In this document: positions 1 through 8,971 of the stretch, one piece after another | Position numbering within the stretch: position 1 is the stretch's first letter | How the letters are laid out: each line of letters begins with the position of its first letter | DNA from: CAYJPV01 sp964372095 | GTDB taxonomy: Bacteria > Acidobacteriota > Vicinamibacteria > Vicinamibacterales > JAKQTR01 | NCBI GenBank assembly: GCA_964372095.1 | Contig: CAYJPV010000001.1 | Coordinates: forward strand, 248,001-312,000 | DNA: 64,000 nucleotides | Reading direction: 5' to 3' | Position numbers and translations under genes: made by a program | Notes under the pieces: generated by a model | The model's database searches: none | The model's input: the letters and a program-made list of their open reading frames with translations, nothing else | Told to the model about the DNA's origin: nothing

Positions 1-970
1 CATAGATGCGCGTGTAGTAGAACGCCCGCTGCCGCAGCCGCCGCTCGTCGTTCGCCAGCTTCCACGTGGCGCCGGCGTCATCCGACACGAAGACGCCGCC
101 GTTCTCGTTCTCGACAATCGCGTACACGCGCTTCCCATCGACTGGCGAGACCGACACGCCCACCTTCCCCCACAACCCAGCGGGCAAACCGGCGTTTTTC
201 GTCAGTTCGGTCCAGGTGGTGCCGCCGTCCGTCGACTTGAAGAGGCCGCTGCCGGGCCCGCCGCTCGACAACGAGTGGGGCGTACGGAACACCTCCCACA
301 ACCCGGCATACAGGGTCTCAGGCGCCTTGGGGTCCATCGACAGGTCGACCACGCCGGTCTTGTCGTCGCGGAACAACACGCGCTCCCACGTCTTGCCGCC
401 GTCTTTCGACCGGAACACGCCGCGCTGGCTGGTGGACGCATAGGGGTCACCGAGGACCGCCGCATACACGATGTCGGGGTTCTTCGGATGCACACGAATC
501 CGCGAAATCGCCATCGACTCGGCCAGGCCGCTGTGGGCCCACGTCTTGCCGCCGTCTGTCGACTTGTACACCCCGTCGCCCTGGATGATATTGCCGCGCA
601 GCTGCGTCTCGCCCATACCCGCGTAGACCACGTCCGGGTTCGACTCGGCCACGGCCACCGCGCCGACCGACGACGTCCGGAAGGTCGCGTCCGACACGGC
701 GCGCCACGTCGTGCCGCCGTCGTTCGTCTTCCAGAGCCCGCCTCCCGTCGCCCCGAAGTAGTACTCGTTCGCGCGGGCGCTGCTCCCGGCCACGGCCGTC
801 GAACGCCCGCCGCGGGCCGGACCCACACTCCGCCACTTCAGGCCGGCAAACATCGCGTCGGGATACGCCGCTGGTGCCTGCTGGGCCAGCAGGCCGTCTC
901 CCTGAACCACGAATACCACTGCCAACGCTGCGACCAGCGCCGCTGCACTCCGCCTCACGGTTCGTCGCAT
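1..970 (-). CDS. Exported Asp-box (BNR/VPS10 sortilin-like) repeat protein, 3' end cut by window
   Basis: The visible 323 codons start with a signal peptide (MRRTVRRSAAALVAALAVV, cleavage after LLAQ-like residues). They then carry repeated Asp-box motifs of the type DGGxTW (for example STDGGKTWA, KDGGKTWER, STDGGTTWT, DDAGATWK), each at the end of a beta-propeller blade. The ATG at 968-970 is preceded by GGAGG at a good distance, so the start is secure. The family is usually annotated as VPS10/sortilin-like or 'glycosyl hydrolase' because of the BNR repeats, but no catalytic residues can be assigned here. The protein is probably periplasmic or outer-membrane associated. The reading frame is open at base 1, so the C-terminus lies outside the window. 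It is transcribed divergently from the tyrosine catabolic operon. Confidence 0.85.
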   Translation of the reverse strand, partial: MRRTVRRSAAALVAALAVVFVVQGDGLLAQQAPAAYPDAMFAGLKWRSVGPARGGRSTAVAGSSARANEYYFGATGGGLWKTNDGGTTWRAVSDATFRTSSVGAVAVAESNPDVVYAGMGETQLRGNIIQGDGVYKSTDGGKTWAHSGLAESMAISRIRVHPKNPDIVYAAVLGDPYASTSQRGVFRSKDGGKTWERVLFRDDKTGVVDLSMDPKAPETLYAGLWEVFRTPHSLSSGGPGSGLFKSTDGGTTWTELTKNAGLPAGLWGKVGVSVSPVDGKRVYAIVENENGGVFVSDDAGATWKLANDERRLRQRAFYYTRIY

Positions 971-1032
971 GATGCTCCGTCCTCCTGTCTGACCGTCCGC
1001 CGGGGTTGTTGGAATCGTCCGATCCTACCCGC

Positions 1033-1061
1033 TTGACCCGGGCCCACGCCACTCCTATACT
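1033..1061 (+). promoter_or_regulatory. Sigma-70-type promoter for the hpd operon
   Basis: TTGACC at 1033-1038 and TATACT at 1056-1061 are separated by exactly 17 bp, an almost consensus housekeeping promoter. Transcription would start near 1068, giving a leader of about 210 nt before hpd at 1280. The rest of the 971-1279 gap holds no convincing gene. No terminator or known riboswitch was recognised in the leader. Confidence 0.6.
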
Positions 1062-1279
1062 CGGCTTGATTCCCCGCAGCCCCTTTCGGTGCTTGTGTCA
1101 GGGCGGCGCCCGTCTGCCGCCGGGACGCGTTCACCCCCCTGCTCGTCAGCCCCACGAGGCGCGACTCGGCCTGGTTCCGCGGCGCTGCCCTGGCGCCATC
1201 TGTGCCGCCCAGTCACAGGCTTGCCGCGCGTCCCCTGTCTGTGCAAAGGTTGTAGAAGGTTTCCAACCACCACAATACG

Positions 1280-2368
1280 ATGGCCGACAATCCTCTGCGT
1301 CTGAAGAGTATTCACCACGTGGAACTCTGGGTAGGCAACGCCAGGCAGGCGTCCTACTACTACCGCAACGCCTTCGGGTTCTCGCAGTTCGCGTACGCGG
1401 GCCTCGAGACAGGGCGGCGCGAGTCCACGTCCTCCGCCCTGGAGCAGGGCAAAGCCCGGCTCGTCCTGACGACCTCGTTCGATCCGGACGATGCGGTCAG
1501 TGACCACGTCCGCCGTCACGGGGATGGCGTCCGGGACATCGCCTTCCATGTGGACGATGCCGACGCGGCGTTCGCCGAGGCCGTGGCGCGGGGCGCTACA
1601 CCGGTGGCCGAGCCGCAGGATCGCACGGACGAACACGGCACCGTGCGCCACGCTGCCATCGCCACCTACGGCGACACGATTCACTCGCTGATTTCGTATC
1701 GCGACTACCGGGGGCCGTTCCTGCCGGGCTTCCAGAACAAGGACGTCCCGGGGCGGGACGCAGGCCTGCTGCGTATCGATCACATGGTCGGCAACGTCGA
1801 ACTGGGGCAGATGAACCGCTGGGCCGACTGGTACAGCCAGGTGCTGGGGTTCTCGCGCTACATCAGCTTCGACGACAAGGACATCTCCACCGAGTACTCA
1901 GCCCTGATGTCCATCGTCATGTCGGACAACTCGTACGCGATCAAGTTCCCCATCAACGAACCCGCCGCAGGCCGCAAGAAGAGCCAGATCGCGGAGTACC
2001 TGGACTACTACCGCGGTCCCGGCGTGCAGCACATTGCGCTGCTGACGGCCGACATCCTGGCCACCATCAGGACGCTTCGCGCCAACGGCGTCGAGTTCCT
2101 CTCGGTGCCGCCGAGTTATTACGACTCGTTGCCGTCGCGCGTGGGCGCGATCGACGAAGCCGTCGCGACCATCCGGGAACTGGGCATCCTGGTGGATCGG
2201 GACGAAGAAGGGTATCTGCTCCAGCTCTTCACCAAGCCCGTCGAAGACCGCCCGACGCTGTTCTTCGAGATCATCCAGCGCAAGGGCAGCCGGGGGTTCG
2301 GGAAGGGCAATTTCAAGGCGCTGTTCGAGTCGATCGAACGCGAACAGGCGCTGCGCGGGAATCTCTGA
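1280..2368 (+). CDS. hpd: 4-hydroxyphenylpyruvate dioxygenase
   Basis: The enzyme converts 4-hydroxyphenylpyruvate to homogentisate in tyrosine degradation using non-haem iron. At 362 residues it has the usual two vicinal-oxygen-chelate halves: residues 10-145 (non-metal half) and 165-340 (catalytic half). The expected iron ligands are visible as H168 (IDHMVGNV), H251 (GVQHIAL) and E330 (LFFEIIQRKG). The C-terminal GFGKGNFKALFESIE segment is characteristic of the gating helix region. It is the first gene of the operon, and its TGA overlaps the hmgA ATG (TGATG), suggesting translational coupling. No strong ribosome binding site is seen; a purine-rich AGAAGG lies about 20 bases upstream. Confidence 0.95.
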   Translation: MADNPLRLKSIHHVELWVGNARQASYYYRNAFGFSQFAYAGLETGRRESTSSALEQGKARLVLTTSFDPDDAVSDHVRRHGDGVRDIAFHVDDADAAFAEAVARGATPVAEPQDRTDEHGTVRHAAIATYGDTIHSLISYRDYRGPFLPGFQNKDVPGRDAGLLRIDHMVGNVELGQMNRWADWYSQVLGFSRYISFDDKDISTEYSALMSIVMSDNSYAIKFPINEPAAGRKKSQIAEYLDYYRGPGVQHIALLTADILATIRTLRANGVEFLSVPPSYYDSLPSRVGAIDEAVATIRELGILVDRDEEGYLLQLFTKPVEDRPTLFFEIIQRKGSRGFGKGNFKALFESIEREQALRGNL

Positions 2369-3534
2369 TGCCGATCTATCACCAGCTTGGACGTGTGCCG
2401 CAGAAACGCCACGTCGTGTTCCGGCAACCCGGCGGCGCGTTGTACGCGGAAGAACTCGTCGGCAACAAGGGGTTCTCCGGGCCATCGTCGCTCGTGTACC
2501 ACGTGCACCAGCCAACGCAGGTCCTGCGCGTGGAGCCGATGGGCGACCAGGCGTGGACGTCCGACGACCAGCCGGCGTTCCGCCACCGGCACTTCCGGAC
2601 GTCGCGCCTGCAGGCCAAACCCAGCTTCACGACCGACCGTGTGCCGCTGCTCTTCAACGCTGATGTGGCGATGTCGTTTGTCGAACCGACGGTGGACGAC
2701 AAACACTACTACCGCAACGCGCAGGGCGACGAACTGGTGTTCGTCAGCGACGGCGCCGGCGTACTCGAGTCGCCCTTCGGCGATCTGGTGTTTCGCCGGG
2801 GCGACTATCTGGTCATCCCGCGCGGCATTCTCTACCGGATGCGGTTCTCCGAACATCCCGCCCGCTGTCTCGTCATCGAGAGCGCCGGGTACATCCGCAC
2901 CCCGCATCGGTACCGGAACGAACACGGGCAACTGACCGAGATGGCGCCATTCAGCGAGCGCGACATCCGGCGCCCCGCGGACCTGCGGACCATCGACGAA
3001 CACGGCGAGTTCCACGTGGTGGTCAAGAAGAGCAACCGGCTGACGCGGGTGGTGGTGGACCATCATCCGTTCGACGTCGTCGGGTGGGACGGCTACTACT
3101 ATCCCTGGGCGTTCAACATCAACGACTTTGAGCCCCGCGTGGGGCGCCTGCATTTGCCGCCTCCCGTTCACCAGACGTTTGAAGGCGACGGGTTCGTCAT
3201 CTGCTCGTTCTGCCCCCGGCCGTACGACTTCGATCCCGAAGCCGTGCCGGTGCCGTACAACCACTCGAACGTGATGTCCGACGAAGTCCTGTATTACGCC
3301 AGTTCCGAGTTCATGAGCCGCAAGGGCATCGAGTACGGGTCGGTCACCCTCCATCCCGATGGCGTGCCTCACGGCCCTCACCCCGGCCGGACGGAAGCCT
3401 CGCTCGGACAGAACCGCACGGATGAACTGGCGGTCATGCTCGACACGTTCCGCCCGCTGCGAGTCGGGATCGCCGCGTTGCCTATCGAAGACCGCGAGTA
3501 CCACCGTTCGTGGGTCGAGGCCAACCGGACGTGA
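2368..3534 (+). CDS. hmgA: Homogentisate 1,2-dioxygenase
   Basis: The enzyme opens the homogentisate ring to give maleylacetoacetate. The 388-residue protein has a cupin-type fold. Fe(II) ligands expected for the family are found in HSNVMSDEVLYY (His and Glu) and PHGPHPG (His) in the C-terminal third. The central GDYLVIPRGILYRMRF segment matches the cupin core. It overlaps hpd by one base at its start and the next gene by four bases at its end, so hpd, hmgA and the following gene form a tight operon. Length and motifs fit the shorter bacterial form of the enzyme rather than the ~440-residue proteobacterial/eukaryotic one. Confidence 0.93.
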   Translation: MPIYHQLGRVPQKRHVVFRQPGGALYAEELVGNKGFSGPSSLVYHVHQPTQVLRVEPMGDQAWTSDDQPAFRHRHFRTSRLQAKPSFTTDRVPLLFNADVAMSFVEPTVDDKHYYRNAQGDELVFVSDGAGVLESPFGDLVFRRGDYLVIPRGILYRMRFSEHPARCLVIESAGYIRTPHRYRNEHGQLTEMAPFSERDIRRPADLRTIDEHGEFHVVVKKSNRLTRVVVDHHPFDVVGWDGYYYPWAFNINDFEPRVGRLHLPPPVHQTFEGDGFVICSFCPRPYDFDPEAVPVPYNHSNVMSDEVLYYASSEFMSRKGIEYGSVTLHPDGVPHGPHPGRTEASLGQNRTDELAVMLDTFRPLRVGIAALPIEDREYHRSWVEANRT

Positions 3535-4445
3535 CAGACGCGGCGCACGCCCTGCTGGCCGGCCTCGTTGACTATGCCGGGCTGTTCCCGCCAGCAGGCC
3601 TTCCGATGGCAGACGCCGTCCGTCAGTACGGCGCGTACCGGGCCAGCCACGAAGCGTGGATGCTGGGCCGTTTCGTGGTGCCCATCCACCGCCTCGACGA
3701 ATTCATCGCGGCACGCTCCGGGCAGACGAACGCGACCGGTCCCTGGCCGGTTGCCGCCTTGATAGGGCAGAACGCCGACATGGACTGCGCGGCCGTTGCC
3801 CGATTCAACGACACGCAGCGGGCCCTCGGGGCAGACGGGTCCGGCATCGTCGAGACGTGCGACGTGAAGGTGGATGACCGAACCACCGTCGACCGTGCGG
3901 CCGCAGCGGCGCCGCCGGGCGTCAGGCTCGCGCACGAAGTCGGTCCCGATCCGCTGGGCTGGCCCGCGATGCTGGATGCCATCCGGCAGGCGGGCGGCGT
4001 GGCGAAACTGCGAACCGGGGGCATCGTGCCCGCCGCGATTCCTTCGGTCCAGGTGGTGGCGACCTTCATCCGGGCCTGCCGGGCGATCGGCCTTCCGTTC
4101 AAGGTGACGGCCGGTCTGCACCACGCCGTGCGCGGCGTGTACCGGCTCACGTACGAGCCGGCAAGTCCGTCAGCCACCATGCACGGGTTCCTGAACGTCT
4201 TCGTTGCCGCGGCCATGGCCGGTCAGCCATCCCCGGAGTTGGAGTCCGTCCTCGGGGAAACGGAGCCCGGGGCGTTCCGGTTCGACGCGTCCGGCGTGTG
4301 GTGGCGCACACACGTCGTCTCCTCCGCCGCGCTGCGGGCCGCCCGGGCCACGTCAGCCCTGTCGTTCGGTTCCTGCTCCTTTGAAGAACCCGTATCTGAC
4401 CTGCGCCATCTTGGCCTGCCGCTCGACGCGCCAGCCGCACACTGA
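3531..4445 (+). CDS. Conserved protein of unknown function within the tyrosine-catabolism operon
   Basis: I do not recognise a characterised family. The GTG at 3531 overlaps the hmgA stop (GTGA), so it is preferred over a GTG 21 bases upstream; the product is then 304 residues. The N-terminus reads ALLAGLVDYAGLFPPAGL. The middle contains KLRTGGIVPAAIPSVQVVA and FKVTAGLHHAVRG, with a lysine, glycines and paired histidines spaced as in a TIM-barrel-like enzyme; this structural reading is an inference. There is no signal peptide or membrane segment, so it is cytosolic. It is locked between hmgA and fahA, exactly where a maleylacetoacetate isomerase gene would be expected. It does not resemble the glutathione-S-transferase-type isomerase (MaiA). 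Confidence 0.7.
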   Translation: MTDAAHALLAGLVDYAGLFPPAGLPMADAVRQYGAYRASHEAWMLGRFVVPIHRLDEFIAARSGQTNATGPWPVAALIGQNADMDCAAVARFNDTQRALGADGSGIVETCDVKVDDRTTVDRAAAAAPPGVRLAHEVGPDPLGWPAMLDAIRQAGGVAKLRTGGIVPAAIPSVQVVATFIRACRAIGLPFKVTAGLHHAVRGVYRLTYEPASPSATMHGFLNVFVAAAMAGQPSPELESVLGETEPGAFRFDASGVWWRTHVVSSAALRAARATSALSFGSCSFEEPVSDLRHLGLPLDAPAAH

Positions 4446-4452
4446 TCGATCC

Positions 4453-5790
4453 ATGATGAACACGACCAATCGCACGCACGATCCGAGCGCCCTCAGCTGG
4501 GTGGCCTCGGCCAACGATGGCGCCACCGACTTCCCGATCCAGAACCTGCCGTTCGGCGTGTTTCGCCCGGCAGTCTCTTCCGACGCGCCGGCGGTGGGCG
4601 TGGCCATCGGTGATCACATTCTCGACATCGCGGCGTGTTCGCGCGCCGGCCTGTTTGACGGTGACGCGGCCACGGCCGCAGCCACGTGCTTCGGCGGTCA
4701 CCTCAACGGCCTTATGGCGCTCGGGCCTGCCGCGTGGTCTGCACTGCGGCACGCCATCTTCGATCTCCTGCACGCTGATCACGCAGACGCCGAGCGCAAC
4801 TGCGAGGTTGCGGGCCCGCTGCTGCTGCCGCAGGCCCAGGCCGAGCTGTTCGTCCCGGCAGACATCGGCGACTACACCGACTTCTACGCGTCGGTCTTCC
4901 ACGCCACCAACGTGGGCCGCATGATGCGTCCCGACAATCCGCTCCTGCCCAACTACAAGTACGTCCCGATCGGGTACCACGGCCGGTCCTCGTCGATCGT
5001 GGTGAGCGGGGCGCCTGTCCGCCGCCCCTGGGGACAGACCAGGCCCGAGGGCGTCGAGGCTCCCCTGTTCGGCCCGAGCAAACGTCTGGACTACGAGCTG
5101 GAGGTGGGCGCCTACGTAGGTGTCGGCAACGACCTGGGATCGCCTGTGCCGCTGGACGCGGCCGACGCGCACCTCTTCGGCCTGTGCCTGCTGAACGACT
5201 GGTCCGCACGGGACATGCAGGCGTGGGAGTATCAGCCTCTCGGGCCGTTCCTCGCGAAGAGTTTCGCGACGAGCGTGTCACCCTGGGTCGTCACGGTGGA
5301 GGCGCTGGCGCCCTTCCGCGTCGCGCCGTTCACCAGGCCGGACGGCGATCCCGAGCCGCTGCCCTACCTCGACAGCGTCGTGCACCAGGCAGCGGGCGGC
5401 ACCGCGGTTCAGCTCGAAGTCGCCATCAGCTCACAGCGCATGCGCGACGAGGGACTGGCGGCGATGCGGCTGAGCCGGAGCAACCTCTCGCAGATGTACT
5501 GGACGTTCGGACAGATGGCCGCCCACCACGCCAGCAACGGCTGCAACCTGCGCCCCGGTGATCTGCTGGGCAGCGGAACCGTATCCGGCCCCGAGAAGGA
5601 CGCCCGAGGATGCCTGCTGGAACTGACGTGGCGGGGGGCGGAGCCTGTGACGTTGCCCACCGGCGAACGGCGGGCGTTTCTCGAGGATGGTGATGAAGTG
5701 ACGCTGCGCGGCTGGTGTGAACGCGATGGCGCCGCGCGCATCGGCTTCGGCGAATGCCGCGGCGTCGTGTTGCCCGCGGTAGCCAGGTAG
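4453..5790 (+). CDS. fahA: Fumarylacetoacetase
   Basis: The enzyme hydrolyses fumarylacetoacetate to fumarate and acetoacetate, the last step of the pathway. The 445-residue product has the family's signature blocks: DYTDFYASVFHATNVG (catalytic His and a metal-binding Asp), NYKYVPIGYHGRSSSIV, LDYELEVGAYVG (metal Glu pair) and LLNDWSARDMQAWEYQPLG. The ATG at 4453 is chosen because it follows the previous stop by 7 bases; a second ATG at 4456 is equally possible. A much longer upstream extension in the same frame runs inside the preceding gene and is rejected. It is the last gene of the operon and is followed by a hairpin. Confidence 0.95.
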   Translation: MMNTTNRTHDPSALSWVASANDGATDFPIQNLPFGVFRPAVSSDAPAVGVAIGDHILDIAACSRAGLFDGDAATAAATCFGGHLNGLMALGPAAWSALRHAIFDLLHADHADAERNCEVAGPLLLPQAQAELFVPADIGDYTDFYASVFHATNVGRMMRPDNPLLPNYKYVPIGYHGRSSSIVVSGAPVRRPWGQTRPEGVEAPLFGPSKRLDYELEVGAYVGVGNDLGSPVPLDAADAHLFGLCLLNDWSARDMQAWEYQPLGPFLAKSFATSVSPWVVTVEALAPFRVAPFTRPDGDPEPLPYLDSVVHQAAGGTAVQLEVAISSQRMRDEGLAAMRLSRSNLSQMYWTFGQMAAHHASNGCNLRPGDLLGSGTVSGPEKDARGCLLELTWRGAEPVTLPTGERRAFLEDGDEVTLRGWCERDGAARIGFGECRGVVLPAVAR

Positions 5791-5796
5791 TCCTTA

Positions 5797-5820
5797 GCCC
5801 CGGGTCCGAAGACCCGGGGC
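5797..5820. terminator. Hairpin between convergent fahA and the M14 peptidase gene
   Basis: A perfect 10-bp stem (GCCCCGGGTC / GACCCGGGGC) encloses CGAA on the plus strand. On the minus strand this is a C(UUCG)G tetraloop, an exceptionally stable RNA hairpin. It sits 6 bases after fahA and can serve both converging transcripts. No U-run follows on either strand. Confidence 0.5.
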
Positions 5821-5823
5821 TCC

Positions 5824-5862
5824 CCTAGCCTCTAGCCTCTAGCCTCTAGTCCCTAGTCCCTA
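5824..5862. repeat. Period-7 tandem array at the stop codon of the M14 peptidase gene
   Basis: About five heptamer units, mainly CTCTAGC with TCCCTAG variants. Read on the minus strand it begins with the TAG stop of the peptidase gene and continues as GGACTAG, AGGCTAG units. The unit is the same as in the array at 40429-40463. Confidence 0.8.
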
Positions 5863-8800
5863 CTTCTCGTCCAGCTTCCGCCCGGCGTTCAGCTGATCGA
5901 AATTGAGGATCGTGTTGAACACGAACCCGTAGGTGCCCTGTGTTTCGCCGCGCCACATAGGATTGTTGGCGAACACGACGACATGGCCCTTGTCGAGGGG
6001 CACATCGACCACGGCCGGCTTCTGTGCGATCTCGTTGCCATTCTCGATCAGGCCCGACACCAGCAGGTCGCGCATGTCGCCGTACCGCAGCACGACGCGC
6101 GGACGCTGCGCCGGGGGAATGATGCCCAGCGGGTTGCGCAACTGTTCGTCCGTCACGGGCGCGGCCTGCCAGGGCTCGACCTTCGGCTCTTCGGGCACCG
6201 TGTCGGGCGGTCGCCCCTGCACCGTGTCCGGGTCGTCCGCGGTTCCCCGTCCGGTCGCGCGCTGGCCGCCCATCTCGCCGCCGGGCCGGCCGCCTCGCCC
6301 GCCCAGGGTGTTGCTGACGCCGAACACCAGTCCCGGCGCCGAGTAGATCGACAGGCCCTCGCCGTACCCGTAGGCAATCGGGCTCGTGCCATCAACGATC
6401 TTCGCCCGCATCACCGTGCCCGGCGCGCGCAGCCGCGTCGGCGTCTGCACCGACAACCCAGGCGTCAGGCCGAAGGTCGACGCAAAGACGGTCGTGTCGT
6501 CCGCGGTGATCAGGACGCCGCCGTTGCGCACGAAGTTCTCCAGGTTGACGAGGCCGCCCCAACCGAGCCCCGGCCGCATGTCATCGGTCGCGTCGATCTT
6601 GCCGATGTTCGGCGTCAACGGCGTCGTCTTCCAGGGCAGCGGGTTGCGCCACATCGGCATGCCGCTGACGATCTGCTGCGCGCCGCGTCCCACGGGCGGG
6701 AACACGAGCACATCCCACCTGGCATTCAGGTTCGTCTCTTTGGCGATGACCTGGGTGCTGATGTAGTCGTACGGGATCTTCAGGCGGTCGAATTCCATCC
6801 GCCACCAGCCTTCGTCCTGCGTGGCGATCCACGTGTGGATGTACGCAATGCGCGCCACCTTCGACGGGTGGGCCTTCACCGCAGGCGCGGACGCCAGGGC
6901 ATACGGGGCGATCCCGAGCTCCGCCGCCGCCGCCTTCACGTCCGCCTCGCTGGCGTTCTTGACGATGAACGAGCCCCGGTTGAACTTCCGGCCGGCGGCC
7001 TCGAAGGGTTCTTCGGCCACGTCGAACGCGGCGTTCTTCAGCCGGTACCGGAACGCCAGCAACGACGGGTCGGCGTCGTTGTTGATCGCATAGATGGAAC
7101 CGGCGCCGACGATGGCGCTGGGCGCGCGGACGTCGGTGACCTTCTCCATGCCGGCGTCGAGGACCTTGGCGTCGGTCACCCGCACCACCTGCACATTGAA
7201 CAGCTCGCCGAAGGTCCACCCGGTGTCGTCGTACGGGCGTTTCTGCGGGTCGTTCGGGCTCCAGTACTGATGGTCCAGCAGCGCGTCGGCAATGCGGCTG
7301 TACGGCTGATCCATCCGGATGATGTAGCTGCCCGCCGGAAATTGCTTCGTCTCGGGCGCGGGTTTCTCAGTCTTGGCCGGCTCGGGCTTGGCATCCCCAC
7401 CCGCGGGCCTGTCACCCGCCGCCTTCTTCTTCGCGGGCATCGTCACCGAGAACGCCGCCGTGGCGCGGGAGACCTCGACCGCCTGCCGCTGCAGGATGCG
7501 CAGCATCTCGGCCTGGGCGCCAGGCCGGGTGTCGTCCGCCGGCAGCACGTAGGCCGCCGGCCCCTCATTCTTCGGCTTCTGGATCGACCGTTTGCTCTTC
7601 AGGTAGAAGTTCTTGAGGAAGAGCTTGGTATTGCCGGAGAAGTACGACAACGCCGTCAGCAGGCCCGTCTGCGTGTAGTTGTTGTTGTTGCGCTGCGACC
7701 AGCTGGCTTTCGGCAGGGGCGGGTTCTGCTTGTACCACGTCCGGGCGTAGTCGTTGGGCTGGAGTTTGCGCTCGACCGTGTCGGCGCCCGCGTTCCCGAA
7801 CGTCTCGTACAGGCGGCTGATGCCGTTGTGCATGCCGCCAATGAACATCAGGTACCCGGGCGACCAGGTATCGAACGTGCCGTGCGTAAACGCGCCGGGC
7901 ATGCCGAACTTGGTCAGTTCGGCCATGTTGTGCCAGCCGAGCAGTTGCCATTCATCCGTCAGGATCGGATCGACCCAGGCATTGTAGGGACCGTCGCCGA
8001 CGGTGTTGTCGTAGAGGTAGGGCACCGATTCGTGCAGGTCGTGCAGCACCTGCACCTTCTGATCGACCACAAGATTGATGACGTTGCGCGTGAGGGCCAG
8101 CGTGGCCGCCATCGCGTCACGGTTGTTGTCGTGCACGACGTACTTGCCCCAGTACGCCAGCGAAGGCCACGTTTTGTCCGGGTTGGCCAGGTGCCACTTG
8201 TAGATGTCGACCTGCCGGTCCCGGCCATCGGTCTCCAGGACGGGCGTGATCAAGGTGATCACGTTCGACCGGATGGCCTTGATGTACGGGCTGTCGTCCA
8301 CGACGAGGCGGTACGCCAGTTCCATCAGCGATGTCGGCGCACCAGTCTCGGGCGAATGCAGGGCCCCGGCGATGTAGTACACCGGCACGCTGGCGTCCAC
8401 CAGCCGATCGGCTTCCGCGTCGTCCAGGTTGATCAGCCGGGGATCGGCAAGCTTGGCCAGGCGCGCGCGGTTCTCGGCCATTTTCGCCATGACCGCTTCG
8501 GAGGCGATCGCAACCGCGATCATTTCGCGTCCTTCTTCGGACGTGCCCATCGAGAACACCTTCACCCGTCCGGGCGCGGCTTTCTCGAGCTGGCGCATGT
8601 AGGCGTGGACCTCAGCCGTGTACGGCAGGATGCCCGGCGCCCCGGCCACGTCGCCCAGTACCGCTTTCGGCGTCGGCACGGTCTTCGATGCCGGCAGGTA
8701 GTCCACGAGCGGTGAGAGGAAAAACGGCTCGGTCGTGTACTCCCTGATCTTCTTCGAGTACTCCTCGTCGATCGGCTGTTTCGGGTCTCGAGCGTACTTG

Positions 8801-8883
8801 TTGGGCTGGGCGACCACCGACAGACTGGCGCACAGCACCAGCATGCAGACGGTGAACCACCGGACAATCAGGCCTGGTTTCAT
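5860..8883 (-). CDS. Exported zinc carboxypeptidase-like protein (peptidase M14 family)
   Basis: The ATG at 8881-8883 is followed by a signal peptide (MKPGLIVRWFTVCMLVLCAS, cleavage after SVVA). The 1007-residue protein has an M14 domain in its first 400 residues: the zinc motif HxxE is seen as H176-E179 (GALHSPET), followed by NNRD near 253-256 and HDLHES near 281-286 for the third ligand. A low-complexity Lys/Pro/Ala linker lies near residue 520-560. The C-terminal part resembles a glutamine-amidotransferase-like (ThuA-type) fold with GGVLITADDTTVF, but no catalytic triad is assigned. Such large exported M14 proteins are common in Acidobacteria and probably degrade peptides in the periplasm. 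An upstream in-frame extension to 9033 is rejected because it lacks a signal sequence and runs into the neighbouring gene. Confidence 0.85.
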   Translation of the reverse strand: MKPGLIVRWFTVCMLVLCASLSVVAQPNKYARDPKQPIDEEYSKKIREYTTEPFFLSPLVDYLPASKTVPTPKAVLGDVAGAPGILPYTAEVHAYMRQLEKAAPGRVKVFSMGTSEEGREMIAVAIASEAVMAKMAENRARLAKLADPRLINLDDAEADRLVDASVPVYYIAGALHSPETGAPTSLMELAYRLVVDDSPYIKAIRSNVITLITPVLETDGRDRQVDIYKWHLANPDKTWPSLAYWGKYVVHDNNRDAMAATLALTRNVINLVVDQKVQVLHDLHESVPYLYDNTVGDGPYNAWVDPILTDEWQLLGWHNMAELTKFGMPGAFTHGTFDTWSPGYLMFIGGMHNGISRLYETFGNAGADTVERKLQPNDYARTWYKQNPPLPKASWSQRNNNNYTQTGLLTALSYFSGNTKLFLKNFYLKSKRSIQKPKNEGPAAYVLPADDTRPGAQAEMLRILQRQAVEVSRATAAFSVTMPAKKKAAGDRPAGGDAKPEPAKTEKPAPETKQFPAGSYIIRMDQPYSRIADALLDHQYWSPNDPQKRPYDDTGWTFGELFNVQVVRVTDAKVLDAGMEKVTDVRAPSAIVGAGSIYAINNDADPSLLAFRYRLKNAAFDVAEEPFEAAGRKFNRGSFIVKNASEADVKAAAAELGIAPYALASAPAVKAHPSKVARIAYIHTWIATQDEGWWRMEFDRLKIPYDYISTQVIAKETNLNARWDVLVFPPVGRGAQQIVSGMPMWRNPLPWKTTPLTPNIGKIDATDDMRPGLGWGGLVNLENFVRNGGVLITADDTTVFASTFGLTPGLSVQTPTRLRAPGTVMRAKIVDGTSPIAYGYGEGLSIYSAPGLVFGVSNTLGGRGGRPGGEMGGQRATGRGTADDPDTVQGRPPDTVPEEPKVEPWQAAPVTDEQLRNPLGIIPPAQRPRVVLRYGDMRDLLVSGLIENGNEIAQKPAVVDVPLDKGHVVVFANNPMWRGETQGTYGFVFNTILNFDQLNAGRKLDEK

Positions 8884-8971
8884 GGATGACCTCGACGCGG
8901 GCACTACGCCCGCTGGGAGGCACGCGGAGTACTCGTGCCAGGGGCAGACAGCTACGTGGGGCGGCATTCTA

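Noticed and set aside
5983..8715. A 910-codon open frame on the plus strand opposite the M14 peptidase gene
   Set aside because: It is a shadow of the real gene: Arg/His/Val-rich, no domain, no ribosome binding site. The minus-strand reading has a signal peptide and zinc motifs.
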